A stretch of DNA of 56,814 nt from Thermoplasmata archaeon (GTDB lineage: Archaea > Thermoplasmatota > Thermoplasmata > Thermoplasmatales > Thermoplasmataceae). The stretch is taken from positions 1 through 56,814 of the forward strand of contig JAKAAY010000011.1 in assembly GCA_021802055.1 (NCBI GenBank), given 5' to 3'. How positions within the stretch are numbered: the stretch's first letter is position 1; each line of letters begins with the position of its first letter. The translations under genes and the position numbers were made by a program. Below the pieces are notes generated by a model. It saw only the letters and a program-made list of their open reading frames with translations, did no database searches and was not told the origin of the DNA. Shown here one piece after another: positions 1 to 10,247 of the stretch.

Positions 1-555
1 AAGTAAACTTATCCATCAGAGCCATGAAGACAAGGTTCCCAGTATTACCGCAATAAATGTCGGAATAAACGCGGAAGGTCCCCCGCCTGGAACAATCTCA
101 CCGTCGGAGGATGGCATTGAATGAAGTTCCTCAAGGTTATTACGTATTCTTCACTGGCTGTGCTGCGGCCTGTTGTATAGGATGATAACATTACGGCCAT
201 GGCCGCGAAGAAGAATTCAAAGGCGTTCGGGAGTCCTGTTATGTAATGGACATCGGTAGCGCCTTTGGAATTGCCCTTCATTTTTCTTCTCTTTTGTGGA
301 TGGAGAAATCAAGTATGCGCATATCTCCCCTGTTGCCGGAGATAAGGCAAGCCAGCATCCTTGCCATTGCAGTCTTCATTAATGCACCGGGCTTTCTTAA
401 GCTTCAGTACTTTGTTGGATAATTCATTGTAAGGCGTAACAATGGGATGATTTTTCTTTATATACTCATCAGATGCTGAAGGGATCCATAAGATCTGCAA
501 TAGCTTCATTTCAGGCGGCAAATCATTGCCCGGCAGAACCAATGTCAAGATTGAT
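1..555. other. Left-edge region without a supportable gene
   Basis: Two short reading frames lie on the minus strand (45-281 and 309-602 or 309-641). Neither has a recognisable domain. The second would overlap the start of the downstream surface-protein gene head to head. A TATA-like stretch sits at about 456-465. I see no RNA gene or repeat. The window edge may cut a gene here, so the region is left unassigned. Confidence 0.4.
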
Positions 556-3228
556 ATGAGCCATTTGATTATTATCGCAGTAAGAAAAATGCGTTTTGTC
601 ATCTTTGGCCTGGTCCTCCTCCTTCTTTTGCCCGGAGTCATTGTCGGTCATCATCAAACCAGTACCATGGTTGATATAAGCCACAAATTGGTCCAGTCAG
701 GCGACGCCAGTCCTGTTAAGATTCAATTTCTTGGATCTGGTGTCTCGTCTTACAGCAGCAGGTTGTGGAATACGTCGTTGAGTGCCACCCTCAAGCCAGA
801 CAGATATACAAACGTGACCGTGAGTACAAATGGCCCCACAGGAACCTATATCTTCCTTCCTGGCCAGAAAGTCACCAATACCACAAACATTTCAGGAACC
901 GAAAGTCTCTCAAACCTGTCGGGATGGTCTACCCAGGATGCACTTGGTTACCGGGTAAGTTCCGGATCATGGTTCTTTAACTTTCAAGTAAACGTATCTT
1001 TATCGCCATTATCCAGCGGGGGCAATGGGAATCTCGGAGCCGCTGTTTTCTTATATAACAGCACAAGTGAAAAGGGGTGCATGGTCTTTAAGGTGCAGAA
1101 TGGTTCAAACGTCTTCAGTCTTTCCAGCGGCGTATATCATGATCTGAATTTTTCTCTGGATGGGCCGCTGGTGAACTGGACCGGCAAGTATCTCATAGTG
1201 GAGCCATTCCTCAACGTCACAGCGTATCCCAGCCTTATCACCTCCCCCCTCGCCGCACAAATAACACTGGCAAATGATACCATATCCCTCGGCGTTGGAA
1301 TAGAAAATGGAAATGCTTCAAATTTTTCGTATCCGTTCTATGGGTCACTTTCGGGGACGATATCTCCATCATTCGCGAACTTGACCATAAATGGCACCAT
1401 TCAAAATACTGCTTCGGGAGTATTTAACATCTCTCTTTCTCCCGGTACATACACGGTGGATGCCTCTTACCCTTATTACAGGTCAAATTCTTCCGCAGTA
1501 TCCATAACCTCAGGACAGGTCGACAAAATTCATATTTCCCTCGCCAAATTGTACAATTTGAGCGTTAGCGAGACCGGGTTGCCCCGTGACACTTCGTGGA
1601 ATATATCGGTGAACGGAAAGACGGTCACAGTTACGAACAGCTCTTATACATCCCTGCAGAGCAACGGAACATACTATGTTAACGTGTCCTCAACAGTGAA
1701 CATTACAAGGGGGGTAAGGTTTGTAAACAATACAAACTCAACGAAAGTAAGCATTTCAGGGGGCAATAGACAGGTAAATTTCACATATTCCGAGGAAGAT
1801 TTTATCGCACTCAGCCCAAACAATTCAACCGAAGGCGGGACCAGTCCTGCTTCTGGCTGGTATTTGCATGGAAGCACCGTAAAGATTTCTGCTGTGGCAA
1901 ATCCGGGTTACCGCTTCTACTTCTGGGTTGGAAATGGCAATGGGAGCTATTCCGGCTCAAACTCAACGGCAAACGTGACGAGTGAGTCTCCCATCAATGA
2001 AACCGCCTGGTTCTATCCACTGGGGGTAAAGGTTTACAATGTAACATTTATCGAGACCGGTCTTTTGCAAGGCACTGAATGGTCGGTGATATTCAATGGA
2101 TCTGAGGAGACATCCAGCAATTCTCTCATCAATTTTGTAGCGAAAAATGGGAGTTATAACTTTACGATTTCACATGTAAAGGGATATTCGGCAAACATCA
2201 CCGCCGCCACCGTACTGGTGAACGGGGAAAACATCCTAGTCAATGTAAATTATGAGCTCATTAAATTCAAGGTTGAGTTTGTCGAAAACGGTCTGCCGAG
2301 ATCGAGGTTTCCCTGGGTTGTTAATCTCAGCAATTCAATTGAATCATCCTTCAACACAACCATAGAATTTTACGCTGTAAATGGCACGTATCACTTCATG
2401 GCATCCCGCGTTTCCGGATATGTGACTTCTCCTCTTTCCGGAAACCTCACAGTCAATGGAACCCCTATCATTATGCCAATAACGTTCAGCGAAATTCTTT
2501 ATAACGTTACATTTCTGTTCTACGGGTATCAGCATGGTACTCTGTGGGGGGTGAAAATAACCAATGATTCCATGCAATCATATTACGATACCAACACCTC
2601 AGGAACAATCACTGTGCCTCTACCCCAGGGCTCTTACAATTACACAACCTTTGCCGAGGGATATGCTGGAGCAACGAATATTACGTTCATAGTTCAATCC
2701 AGGAACCTTGTAATTAACCTTTCATTCAGGCCAAGCAGCAGCCCTTCCTCAGGTCAAAATGCCATCATGCTGCACTACGCGGAATATCTGCTTCTACCGG
2801 GTCTCCTTGCAGCCCTATCTATATTCTATCTTTACAGACGCAGGGTTTCTGGATCATGGAATGATATATTCATCATATACAAGGATGGAAGATTGATCCG
2901 CCACTATACCAGGAGAATGAATCCCGACATGGACCAGGACCTTATATCGGCAAGTCTGCTTGCGATTCAGAAAGCCATAAAGGAGGCCTCGGGGAGAAAA
3001 GAACTTCGGCACATAAATTTAAGCGGAGCCGGAATCTCAATAATCAGTGGAAAACTGATTTCCCTTGCTTTGATGGGTTCGGGTAAGCTCAGCAAAAGAC
3101 AACTTTCAAGGTTGGAGGACGTGATCAAGAGAATTGAAATCACTTATCAAAAGGAACTCGACGGGTGGAAGGGAGATCAGGGCAGTGTTGACTGGGTGGA
3201 CACGTTCAGGGATGAACTTTATCCTTAG
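556..3228 (+). CDS. Membrane-anchored surface protein with GLPxGTxW repeats and a cytosolic roadblock-like tail
   Basis: This is a large extracellular protein fixed in the membrane near its C terminus. A hydrophobic signal segment follows Met 589 (RFVIFGLVLLLLLPG). The long Asn/Ser/Thr-rich ectodomain has many N-x-S/T sites and four units of the pattern V-T-F-x-E-x-G-L-P-x-G-T-x-W, near nucleotides 1558, 2041, 2272 and 2506. A single membrane helix lies near 2790-2840 and is followed by basic YRRR. The last 130 or so residues are cytosolic (I-Y-K-D-G-R-L-I then a long helix). From memory these resemble small roadblock/longin-like modules of archaeal membrane proteins; that call is an inference. 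Possible starts are TTG 526, ATG 556 and ATG 589, none with a good ribosome site. The gene ends 22 bases from the end of a convergent Ras-like GTPase gene, which suggests a functional link. Confidence 0.75.
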   Translation: MSHLIIIAVRKMRFVIFGLVLLLLLPGVIVGHHQTSTMVDISHKLVQSGDASPVKIQFLGSGVSSYSSRLWNTSLSATLKPDRYTNVTVSTNGPTGTYIFLPGQKVTNTTNISGTESLSNLSGWSTQDALGYRVSSGSWFFNFQVNVSLSPLSSGGNGNLGAAVFLYNSTSEKGCMVFKVQNGSNVFSLSSGVYHDLNFSLDGPLVNWTGKYLIVEPFLNVTAYPSLITSPLAAQITLANDTISLGVGIENGNASNFSYPFYGSLSGTISPSFANLTINGTIQNTASGVFNISLSPGTYTVDASYPYYRSNSSAVSITSGQVDKIHISLAKLYNLSVSETGLPRDTSWNISVNGKTVTVTNSSYTSLQSNGTYYVNVSSTVNITRGVRFVNNTNSTKVSISGGNRQVNFTYSEEDFIALSPNNSTEGGTSPASGWYLHGSTVKISAVANPGYRFYFWVGNGNGSYSGSNSTANVTSESPINETAWFYPLGVKVYNVTFIETGLLQGTEWSVIFNGSEETSSNSLINFVAKNGSYNFTISHVKGYSANITAATVLVNGENILVNVNYELIKFKVEFVENGLPRSRFPWVVNLSNSIESSFNTTIEFYAVNGTYHFMASRVSGYVTSPLSGNLTVNGTPIIMPITFSEILYNVTFLFYGYQHGTLWGVKITNDSMQSYYDTNTSGTITVPLPQGSYNYTTFAEGYAGATNITFIVQSRNLVINLSFRPSSSPSSGQNAIMLHYAEYLLLPGLLAALSIFYLYRRRVSGSWNDIFIIYKDGRLIRHYTRRMNPDMDQDLISASLLAIQKAIKEASGRKELRHINLSGAGISIISGKLISLALMGSGKLSKRQLSRLEDVIKRIEITYQKELDGWKGDQGSVDWVDTFRDELYP

Positions 3229-3250
3229 TCGGTTGGGGTTGCACGAGGAT

Positions 3251-4111
3251 TCATCCCATTGCCCTGCTTTTTAAGTTTTTCCACTCACTTGAAAGCCTGA
3301 AAATGCTGGATGCTCTCATTCCCTCGTCAATCAACTTGTGCTGAACTATGTCAATGAACTCGTCCAGTTCCTCAGGAATGATATCCTCGCTGTTGAGGGT
3401 ACTCTGTTTGTAGGATTCCTGCAGTATATCCTGTGCTTTTGACTTGTCATCAAACAGTGCTATTACGTCCGTAACGATCCGGTCGAATACGGTTTCCAGA
3501 GTATTAGAATCGGAACTGCCAACTGCCATCAATTCCAGCTCGCCCTCGTAGTGGTCCATTGACGACCTGGTAAGTGCAACGTTTCTCGCAATGTACTCGA
3601 ATATCTCATGGATACCGGTCGCGTCTTTTGCGCTCGTCAGGAATACCCTTTTCTCGTCAAGGATGCCACTGCCGCTCTCCAGGGAAGATAAGAACGCAGC
3701 CTTCTTCCGGTTAAGTTGTGTTTCCTCTACCAGATCGGATTTGTTTAAAGCGAAATAAATGGAGGAAGTATTGGCGATCTCGGAAAGGGAGGGTAACCAG
3801 AATTCAATTGCCGAATTCAGGCTGCTCTCATTTGTAAGATCGGACACAATGATTACCGCATCAACATTCTCCAGGGCGAGCCGCCTGACCTCACCATGAA
3901 GATGGGAACCAAAGATATCCCAGACGAGCAGGGTAATGTCCCTTTCCGCCCCGTCCAGATGTATCTTTACGTCTTTTTTACCTATGTTCACGCCAATAGT
4001 CTCCTTATAATCATCGGAGAATGCATTTTTAAGGAACCTGAAAAAAAGGCTTGTCTTCCCGACCTTCACATCTCCGACAAGCGCTATCTTTTTAATGATC
4101 CTGCCTGGCAT
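3251..4111 (-). CDS. Ras-like small GTPase with C-terminal helical extension
   Basis: This is a GTP-binding switch protein of the Ras/Rab/MglA superfamily. The motifs are in order: P-loop GDVKVGKTS at residues 13-21, switch I Thr38, WDIFG at 64-68 (in place of WDTAG), NKSD at 123-126 and TSAK at 159-162. The position after WDxxG, normally the hydrolysis-assisting Gln, is Ser69, so hydrolysis may depend on a partner. About 100 acidic, helical residues follow the G domain and match nothing I recognise. An AGAGAGGG stretch precedes the ATG. The gene converges on the surface protein whose cytosolic tail looks roadblock-like, and roadblock proteins act on Ras-like GTPases in the MglA/MglB system. 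The GTPase call is secure; the pairing is inferred. Confidence 0.88.
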   Translation of the reverse strand: MPGRIIKKIALVGDVKVGKTSLFFRFLKNAFSDDYKETIGVNIGKKDVKIHLDGAERDITLLVWDIFGSHLHGEVRRLALENVDAVIIVSDLTNESSLNSAIEFWLPSLSEIANTSSIYFALNKSDLVEETQLNRKKAAFLSSLESGSGILDEKRVFLTSAKDATGIHEIFEYIARNVALTRSSMDHYEGELELMAVGSSDSNTLETVFDRIVTDVIALFDDKSKAQDILQESYKQSTLNSEDIIPEELDEFIDIVQHKLIDEGMRASSIFRLSSEWKNLKSRAMG

Positions 4112-4260
4112 GAACCCTCTCTTCGCAAGTGAATATTTTAAGAGGGTTATTTAACTCTTCTTAATGTAATTTTGAACAAACACATGAACCCGCGTGCAAA
4201 TTTCGATGACTCTACTTCGTATGCAATCCAGAGTAAAAACAATAATATATCGTATCGCCC

Positions 4261-5094
4261 TTGATTTTTGAATTGTCAGGCGGGTTTTCAGAGCCGGAGG
4301 AGATCAGGGAATACTTCAGCAAACTGGGATTGGGAGAAGACGCCATTCAGGTATACATCGCCCTGCTCAGATCCGGGAAAACCGGGGTAGGAAATCTTTC
4401 GCGAGCAACCACAACTGACAGGGCTAAAGTATACAGGATGTTGAAGATTCTGCAGGAATTTAAGCTCGTGGAACTTGTGGGAGGAAATCCCATGAAATTC
4501 CAGGCAATGAATTTCGAAGATGCGATCAATAGTCTCCTCCAGTTCAAGGAAGATCAGTTGAATCAGATGAAGGAGCAGAAGGAAAGCATCATAAGGAAAT
4601 ATGCGGACCGATTTAGATTTCCTGAGGACGCCGGCGACAGCCCACTGAGACTTCGCATCTCGGAAGGGATTGATCCGGTAATTTCAACAATTAACAGTGT
4701 GGTCCAGAAGGCCGGGCACAACATCAACTTAATGCTGGACAAGAGGAATATGCTCAGGATATACTCCAGGCACACAATTGTATACCTTTCAAGAAAGGCA
4801 AACGATGGCATAAAGATAAGAATGCTGCTGCCCAGGAATGGAAGCCTGATAGAAATTACCAAGGAAATTATCAAGAAATTCGAGATCAGGGTATCGGGCA
4901 TTGCCGATCCCTTTAGCTATATCACCAGTGACGGCAATTCTGTTTTCATTTTTTTGGAATCCAGGGCACCGGTGAAGGAAGGATTGATCAATACCAAGGT
5001 GTCAGGCTTCGAGATAGATGGCACGGATTCCGCCAATAAGCTGAATTCTCTATTCGACTTTGTTTGGGAAAACTCTGAGGATTTCGAACCGTAA
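4261..5094 (+). CDS. TrmB-family transcriptional regulator
   Basis: The N-terminal winged helix reads like TrmB proteins: LGLGEDAIQVYIALLRSG, then a recognition segment with DRAKVYRML and a wing with LVELVGGNPMKFQAMN. A coiled coil follows (QFKEDQLNQMKEQKE). The C-terminal domain is of the PLD-like/effector-binding type found in this family, where it senses sugars or other small molecules. The gene has no ATG near its start. The candidates are TTG 4261 and TTG 4273. A TATA-like AATAATATAT at about 4240-4250 lies 23-33 bases before TTG 4273, which fits a leaderless transcript from the later start. The target and ligand cannot be read from the sequence. The divergent neighbour is the GTPase gene. 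Confidence 0.85.
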   Translation: MIFELSGGFSEPEEIREYFSKLGLGEDAIQVYIALLRSGKTGVGNLSRATTTDRAKVYRMLKILQEFKLVELVGGNPMKFQAMNFEDAINSLLQFKEDQLNQMKEQKESIIRKYADRFRFPEDAGDSPLRLRISEGIDPVISTINSVVQKAGHNINLMLDKRNMLRIYSRHTIVYLSRKANDGIKIRMLLPRNGSLIEITKEIIKKFEIRVSGIADPFSYITSDGNSVFIFLESRAPVKEGLINTKVSGFEIDGTDSANKLNSLFDFVWENSEDFEP

Positions 5095-5187
5095 TATCTG
5101 ATTGTATCTCATGCGTTTTTGCGACCGGATCACTGCATCTGTACAGCTGCTGGAACCTGGTGTTCGTTCGTTTTAAACACACACGGC

Positions 5188-5196
5188 TATTTATTT
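5188..5196 (+). promoter_or_regulatory. TATA box of the S53 protease gene
   Basis: TATTTATTT lies 21-29 bases before the ATG at 5217. That is the spacing expected when transcription starts at, or a few bases before, the start codon. No ribosome-binding site precedes this ATG, so a leaderless mRNA is likely. Confidence 0.6.
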
Positions 5197-5216
5197 CCTA
5201 AACAGTTAATTAGTTA

Positions 5217-8200
5217 ATGAAATCAAACAGGTCGAGAGAGAGTGATCGAGCAGTCAAGACCATAAATGAAAGAATTTTTACCAGGGGAAGGAGTGCAAGA
5301 ATAGTAGTAAGCATACTCCTGTCTGCATTTATGGTATTTGGTTCGCTTGCAATTGTTTTTAATGCAGCTGGGCCAGACGGCAACGTATTCAGCGGCAACG
5401 CAAAGGAGACCGTCGTTGCGCCCTCAGCAATAGTCTCAAATTCACTGGTCCCCAATGTCACCATCTCAGGTACGCTTCCATACATACCTCAGGGAGCAGT
5501 GCAGGAGAGCACCATAAATCTCAGCCAGACCACGTCCGTTTTTGTGGGATTGAAGATCCAGAACAATTCAGCACTGAACAGCTATCTTGGCGAGGTTTCG
5601 AACCCCTCATCAATCCTGTACCGGCACTATATGTCCCACGAACAGTTTGTTCACTTCTTCGAGGTGAACGATAGTGTTTACAATGAAGTCGCATCCTATT
5701 ATTCATCAATGGGGCTTACAGTGGTACGGGGAAATGATCACGGATACCTGCAGGTTACAGGTACCCTTATGAATCTGCAGAAAGCATTCAACACAACATT
5801 TGCACTGTTCAAGACATCGCTTGGGGAATATTACTTCAATCTCCATAATATAAGTGTTCCAGGTTCACTGTTCCCCTATATAAACACCGCAATAGGTTTT
5901 ACCAATTATCCGTATTTTCTCCCAGCCATACAACTGAATCCAGCGCTGGGAACAAACGTGAGCACAGAACTATCTGCGCTTGAAAACGGGTCAGGGAACG
6001 GGGTCGGACTGGCAAACGCTCAACCCCCGTATACGCCTTATGCGACGGAGCTGGCGTATAATGAGTCTGGGCTCATATCCAGTGGAGTAAATGGCGCATA
6101 CATTACCATAGCTGTCACGGATGCATTTGGAGACCCAACCTCAACCGCAGATCTGCAGGCGTACGACGCGCTCTATAACATGCCGGCAACAAACTCATAC
6201 CAGACTGTTTATCCATATGGTCAGCCAGCACCCGTCTCGACGGTGGAAGGATCTGTCGTGGGTCTCTGGGAGGTTGAATCCGCTTTGGACTTCCAGATGG
6301 CGCATGCCACCTCTCCTGGAGCAAACATTGTGTCCGTCATATCTCCAGACGCCGATTATACACTCACTCAGTCGCTGGTCTACACCATAACTAACCAGCT
6401 TGCAAACGTCATATCAAACAGCTGGGGAGCTCCTGAACCAGAAATTGGAAACGAAGCGCAGTACTTCCATCCGTTTGCGAAGGAAGCGGCTGCAACAGGA
6501 ATAACGGTACTGGCGGCAAGCGGCGACCAGGGATCTGCTGGCTATGACACAAGCGTTCCAAGATCCGTTATGTGGCCATCGGATGATCCTTATGTTCTCG
6601 CCGTAGGGGGCACATCCCTGTTCATGAACGGTACAGTCAGTACAGGCACATCGAACCCGCTGAACGGTCCACCCTCGGTTCCCGAGGTGGTAAACCCAAC
6701 AGGATGGTCCAACGAAACTGCATGGGATGGATATACCGGAGGCGGCTACAGCATATTATTTGCGAAACCATCCTGGCAGACCGGCCAGGGAATACCCACA
6801 TCAGGCAAGTATGCCGACAGGAGAGGGGTTCCTGACGTTGCAGCCGATGCTATGTTTGCTGGCAATTTATTCGTTTTCAACGGAGTTGTAGCAGGTTCCT
6901 ATGCATTTGGTGGCACAAGCTTCGCCTCCCCACTTTGGTCCGGAGTAATAGCCACCGCAGATTCATATGAGCTTGATTATGGCAACGGCAATTTGCTTGG
7001 ATTCGTAACACCAACGCTGTATTCGATCTTCAACTCTCCGGTGTATCACAAAGCCTTCCATGACATTCTGTATGGATACAACGGACCAAACGGGTTATTC
7101 AACGCGGGACCGGGGTGGAGCCCTGTGACGGGGTTAGGTTCCCCGAACGTGGGATTCCTGACTCACCAGTTGACAATAATGACCTACTCTGCAGGAGTAA
7201 AGGGCGACTACACTTCGGCTCATGCAATGGGAATATCCGCAAACATCATGACGGTAATTCCACACACCCTCTACGGAACTGCCACTGATTATTCGTACAT
7301 CAACGTCACGCTTTCCGACGGTACACAGATAATGCTTGGATACACAGTGAGTGCTGCGAATCCGGACGGGTCCTGGTTCTATGCGATCATTCCTGCTTCA
7401 TCAGTCTTCGGAAGTGAGGGATATATCACCGGGCCACCGGGAAGCGCTGGAGTGAACGGAACAGTGAATACGTATTCAATTACGAGAACTTCCGCACAGG
7501 ATGTATGGGCAATTCAAATGGACGGGAAGACCCTGGCAGACTTTGGAAGCAATGCCAGGTCCACAGGATATAATCTTCCGACATTTTCAGCGGCCCTTGC
7601 AGGTGACTATAGCGGCCTGAACGAGCTTGGCCCTGCTGTCTTCAATGACCTTCAGTTCTACAAAAATGGTGCGTGGAACAACATTCCGTCTGTGATGTCA
7701 TATGAAAGTGCCATTCCACTTACAGGAATATTTGCTCCCTATACATATCCCAACCCGCTCGGCGTTTCCTACTCCGGTGTTTCCGGGAATATAACCATGG
7801 GGACGGGGATTGCCCAGAGCAACGGCGTCACGCTATTTGGAACATTTATACCGGTACCTCCACCAACAGTACTCCTGACAGAACCGGACTATGTGACCCT
7901 CTATGCGCAACATGTGGATTCTGTTGCAACGTCCGGCAGCACCTCATTTTCAATGACCACAGAATTTCCCGCTGGACAGCACAACTTCAATTCATACTAT
8001 CTGGTTCCGGTCGAGGGCCCCTCCTCATGGGCATTCGAGTCCTCACAGGCAATGAACACCCCGCTGTTTCTCTCTGAGGCAGTTCCGATAAATGCCCATT
8101 TCTTTGTTGCTTTGTCATCGCCTGCTTCCGGAAGCATAACGGGGGTCGTGCCGGTGACGGTCTCGGTGATTGTTTCTGCTGGGGGAGTGCTTATTGGAGC

Positions 8201-10055
8201 CAACTCGACAACCCATGACCTGAGTCTTTCCGGCAATATTCAGGAATATAACATCTCATTCTACTCCCTGCTCTCAGAAGTACCGCAGGGAAGCTATATT
8301 TCAATGATAGTCAGCTGGTATACTACCAGTGCGGACGGCACTAACATCGGGTATATGATCGCACCGCAGACAGGAGCCGAATATCCAATATCTCTCTCAA
8401 TGCCCACATTCAATCCGGTCTCCATAACGCCACCTGGAACTTACAGCTCAGGAGGAACCCATTATGTCTATTCGCAAATACAGAGCCCCTTCGGTGCATA
8501 CGATCTGAAGAGCGTTGATGGGACGGTAGGCAAAGTTGCGGTTCCATTTACAGTATCATCCAACAACAACTATACCTTTGCCGTGAGCAGCCAGGATCTC
8601 CCGAGCGGAACAGACCACTTCTACATTAATGGGACGGACCTTCAGGGAAACGTAAACACCGCAATCAGCACATTTTCTGTGCTTACAAGCAAGGGCAAGG
8701 TAACTTTCAGTGAGGAGGGTCTGCCTTCCGGAACCGCATGGTACATTAACCTGACCTCTTCCACTTCCGCATATTACCTGAACACGGGTTCATCATCCAT
8801 GACTGACTATCTGGCGGTTGGAGCGTATGAATACTCAGTAGCCACTGCCAACAAAATGTACCAGCCTTCCGTATATTCTGCAACAGTGGAGGTAACCACC
8901 GCGGGTGAGAGCATTTCGGTTCAATTCAAGCCCGTCACCTATTCAGTCTCATTCACTGAAAATGGCCTTCCTCAGGGTACTGCGTGGTACGCAAATATAA
9001 CCGGAATTCCTGCCAGTAGACCGGGATCGTCAGACCCTGCGCAGATCACTTACAGTCTTCAGAACGGGACATACGGATTCACAATTGCATCAGCGAACCC
9101 CAACTACGTGCCCAGCATAAGCAGCGGGAACCTGCAGGTCAAGGGTGCTTCCATAAGCACCCCCATTTCATTCATGCAGGTGAAATTCAGCGCCGTCTTC
9201 ACAGAATCCGGGCTGCCCACTGGAAGCATCTGGTATGTCAACCTGACAAACGGTGTTAAGAATTCAACCCAGGCACCATATTCCAATGTTTTCACCCTTT
9301 CGGACGGAAACTATGAGTTCACCGTAAGCACATCCAATCCTGCTTATGTCCCCTCCATAGACAGTGGAGTAGTGCAGATTGATAACGGCAATGCAAAGGA
9401 ATCAATCCAGTTCTACGCAAAATCATCCTCCAGTCAGGCAACGTTCAACGAGAACGGACTACCACAGGGAACACTCTGGACTCTAGCCCTGTCCAATGGA
9501 CAGACTTTTTCGTCGATCACTACAGCCATTACCACAACACTTCCTTATGGAATCTATGCGTACACTGTATCTACGCCAGATGGCAGCTACCACGGCACTT
9601 CCGGTCAGGTTAATATAATGTCTGAAGTCTCTACCGTGGACGTTTCCTTTTCGCCTGTGCTGTATAACGTGCAGATCGTAGAGCAGGGACTTGCACAGAA
9701 TGTGCCGTGGTCAGCTCAAATCAATGGTGTAGCTTACGCCTCGAGCACTTCAGTCATCTCCATGGAACTCGCTAACGGCACGTATACAGTAGAGGTGGGA
9801 AACATAGTTGGGTATAGTACATCGGCATCCCAGATGGTGATAACGGTCCACGGGCACGACACTCCGCAATTTGGAGTTACCTTTGAGCGGATGCATGTCT
9901 CCTCGTCAACATCCGGCACATCGGCCGTACCCGTGGGTGCTAGTTTATCCATCGCGGCAGGCGGATCGGCGGGGACCAGTGGAACCGCATACATCGTAGC
10001 AAAGAAATTCGGCACAAAAATTGTTCAGGGCCTGATGAAACTCTTCGGGCACTGA
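5217..10055 (+). CDS. Giant secreted S53 peptidase (sedolisin/kumamolisin type) with C-terminal repeats
   Basis: This is a serine-carboxyl peptidase of the sedolisin family, which works at low pH outside the cell. Residues 28-52 form a signal or anchor helix. A pro-kumamolisin activation domain follows (MSHEQFVHFF onward). The catalytic Glu354 and Asp358 lie in EVESALDFQMAHA, the oxyanion-hole Asp437 in AASGDQG, and the nucleophile Ser568 in GGTSFASP. All expected catalytic residues are present. At 1612 residues it is several times longer than a typical sedolisin. The extra length is a beta-rich region and then five units of about 80 residues starting T/V-x-F-x-E-x-G-L-P-x-G-T-x-W, near nucleotides 8700, 8943, 9192, 9441 and 9667. 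The unit matches those in the 556-3228 protein. The tail is Gly/Ser/Ala-rich with no clear membrane anchor. The role is probably protein scavenging. Confidence 0.93.
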   Translation: MKSNRSRESDRAVKTINERIFTRGRSARIVVSILLSAFMVFGSLAIVFNAAGPDGNVFSGNAKETVVAPSAIVSNSLVPNVTISGTLPYIPQGAVQESTINLSQTTSVFVGLKIQNNSALNSYLGEVSNPSSILYRHYMSHEQFVHFFEVNDSVYNEVASYYSSMGLTVVRGNDHGYLQVTGTLMNLQKAFNTTFALFKTSLGEYYFNLHNISVPGSLFPYINTAIGFTNYPYFLPAIQLNPALGTNVSTELSALENGSGNGVGLANAQPPYTPYATELAYNESGLISSGVNGAYITIAVTDAFGDPTSTADLQAYDALYNMPATNSYQTVYPYGQPAPVSTVEGSVVGLWEVESALDFQMAHATSPGANIVSVISPDADYTLTQSLVYTITNQLANVISNSWGAPEPEIGNEAQYFHPFAKEAAATGITVLAASGDQGSAGYDTSVPRSVMWPSDDPYVLAVGGTSLFMNGTVSTGTSNPLNGPPSVPEVVNPTGWSNETAWDGYTGGGYSILFAKPSWQTGQGIPTSGKYADRRGVPDVAADAMFAGNLFVFNGVVAGSYAFGGTSFASPLWSGVIATADSYELDYGNGNLLGFVTPTLYSIFNSPVYHKAFHDILYGYNGPNGLFNAGPGWSPVTGLGSPNVGFLTHQLTIMTYSAGVKGDYTSAHAMGISANIMTVIPHTLYGTATDYSYINVTLSDGTQIMLGYTVSAANPDGSWFYAIIPASSVFGSEGYITGPPGSAGVNGTVNTYSITRTSAQDVWAIQMDGKTLADFGSNARSTGYNLPTFSAALAGDYSGLNELGPAVFNDLQFYKNGAWNNIPSVMSYESAIPLTGIFAPYTYPNPLGVSYSGVSGNITMGTGIAQSNGVTLFGTFIPVPPPTVLLTEPDYVTLYAQHVDSVATSGSTSFSMTTEFPAGQHNFNSYYLVPVEGPSSWAFESSQAMNTPLFLSEAVPINAHFFVALSSPASGSITGVVPVTVSVIVSAGGVLIGANSTTHDLSLSGNIQEYNISFYSLLSEVPQGSYISMIVSWYTTSADGTNIGYMIAPQTGAEYPISLSMPTFNPVSITPPGTYSSGGTHYVYSQIQSPFGAYDLKSVDGTVGKVAVPFTVSSNNNYTFAVSSQDLPSGTDHFYINGTDLQGNVNTAISTFSVLTSKGKVTFSEEGLPSGTAWYINLTSSTSAYYLNTGSSSMTDYLAVGAYEYSVATANKMYQPSVYSATVEVTTAGESISVQFKPVTYSVSFTENGLPQGTAWYANITGIPASRPGSSDPAQITYSLQNGTYGFTIASANPNYVPSISSGNLQVKGASISTPISFMQVKFSAVFTESGLPTGSIWYVNLTNGVKNSTQAPYSNVFTLSDGNYEFTVSTSNPAYVPSIDSGVVQIDNGNAKESIQFYAKSSSSQATFNENGLPQGTLWTLALSNGQTFSSITTAITTTLPYGIYAYTVSTPDGSYHGTSGQVNIMSEVSTVDVSFSPVLYNVQIVEQGLAQNVPWSAQINGVAYASSTSVISMELANGTYTVEVGNIVGYSTSASQMVITVHGHDTPQFGVTFERMHVSSSTSGTSAVPVGASLSIAAGGSAGTSGTAYIVAKKFGTKIVQGLMKLFGH

Positions 10056-10062
10056 ACAAAAA

Positions 10063-10074
10063 ATATTTTTTTTA
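10063..10074 (+). terminator. T-rich terminator after the S53 protease gene
   Basis: A run of T with a single A interruption begins 8 bases after the protease stop codon. Archaeal RNA polymerase terminates at such T tracts without needing a hairpin. Confidence 0.5.
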
Positions 10075-10247
10075 TCATAGTGTCCATAGTTATGCTTAAG
10101 ATCGTGACTTTACACCTATTTTAAGATCACATGCTCATCCACGCCGTGTTTTCAATCATTTTTTTCATTATCCAGTGGAGGTGCTAAATCATCTTTTCCA
10201 GATCGAATCTTTCCATTATCCTCTGAGCCCTTTCATCCCATGAGGAT

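Noticed and set aside
45-641. Two minus-strand small genes at the left edge
   Set aside because: No domain is recognisable. The second overlaps the signal-peptide start of the surface protein head to head.
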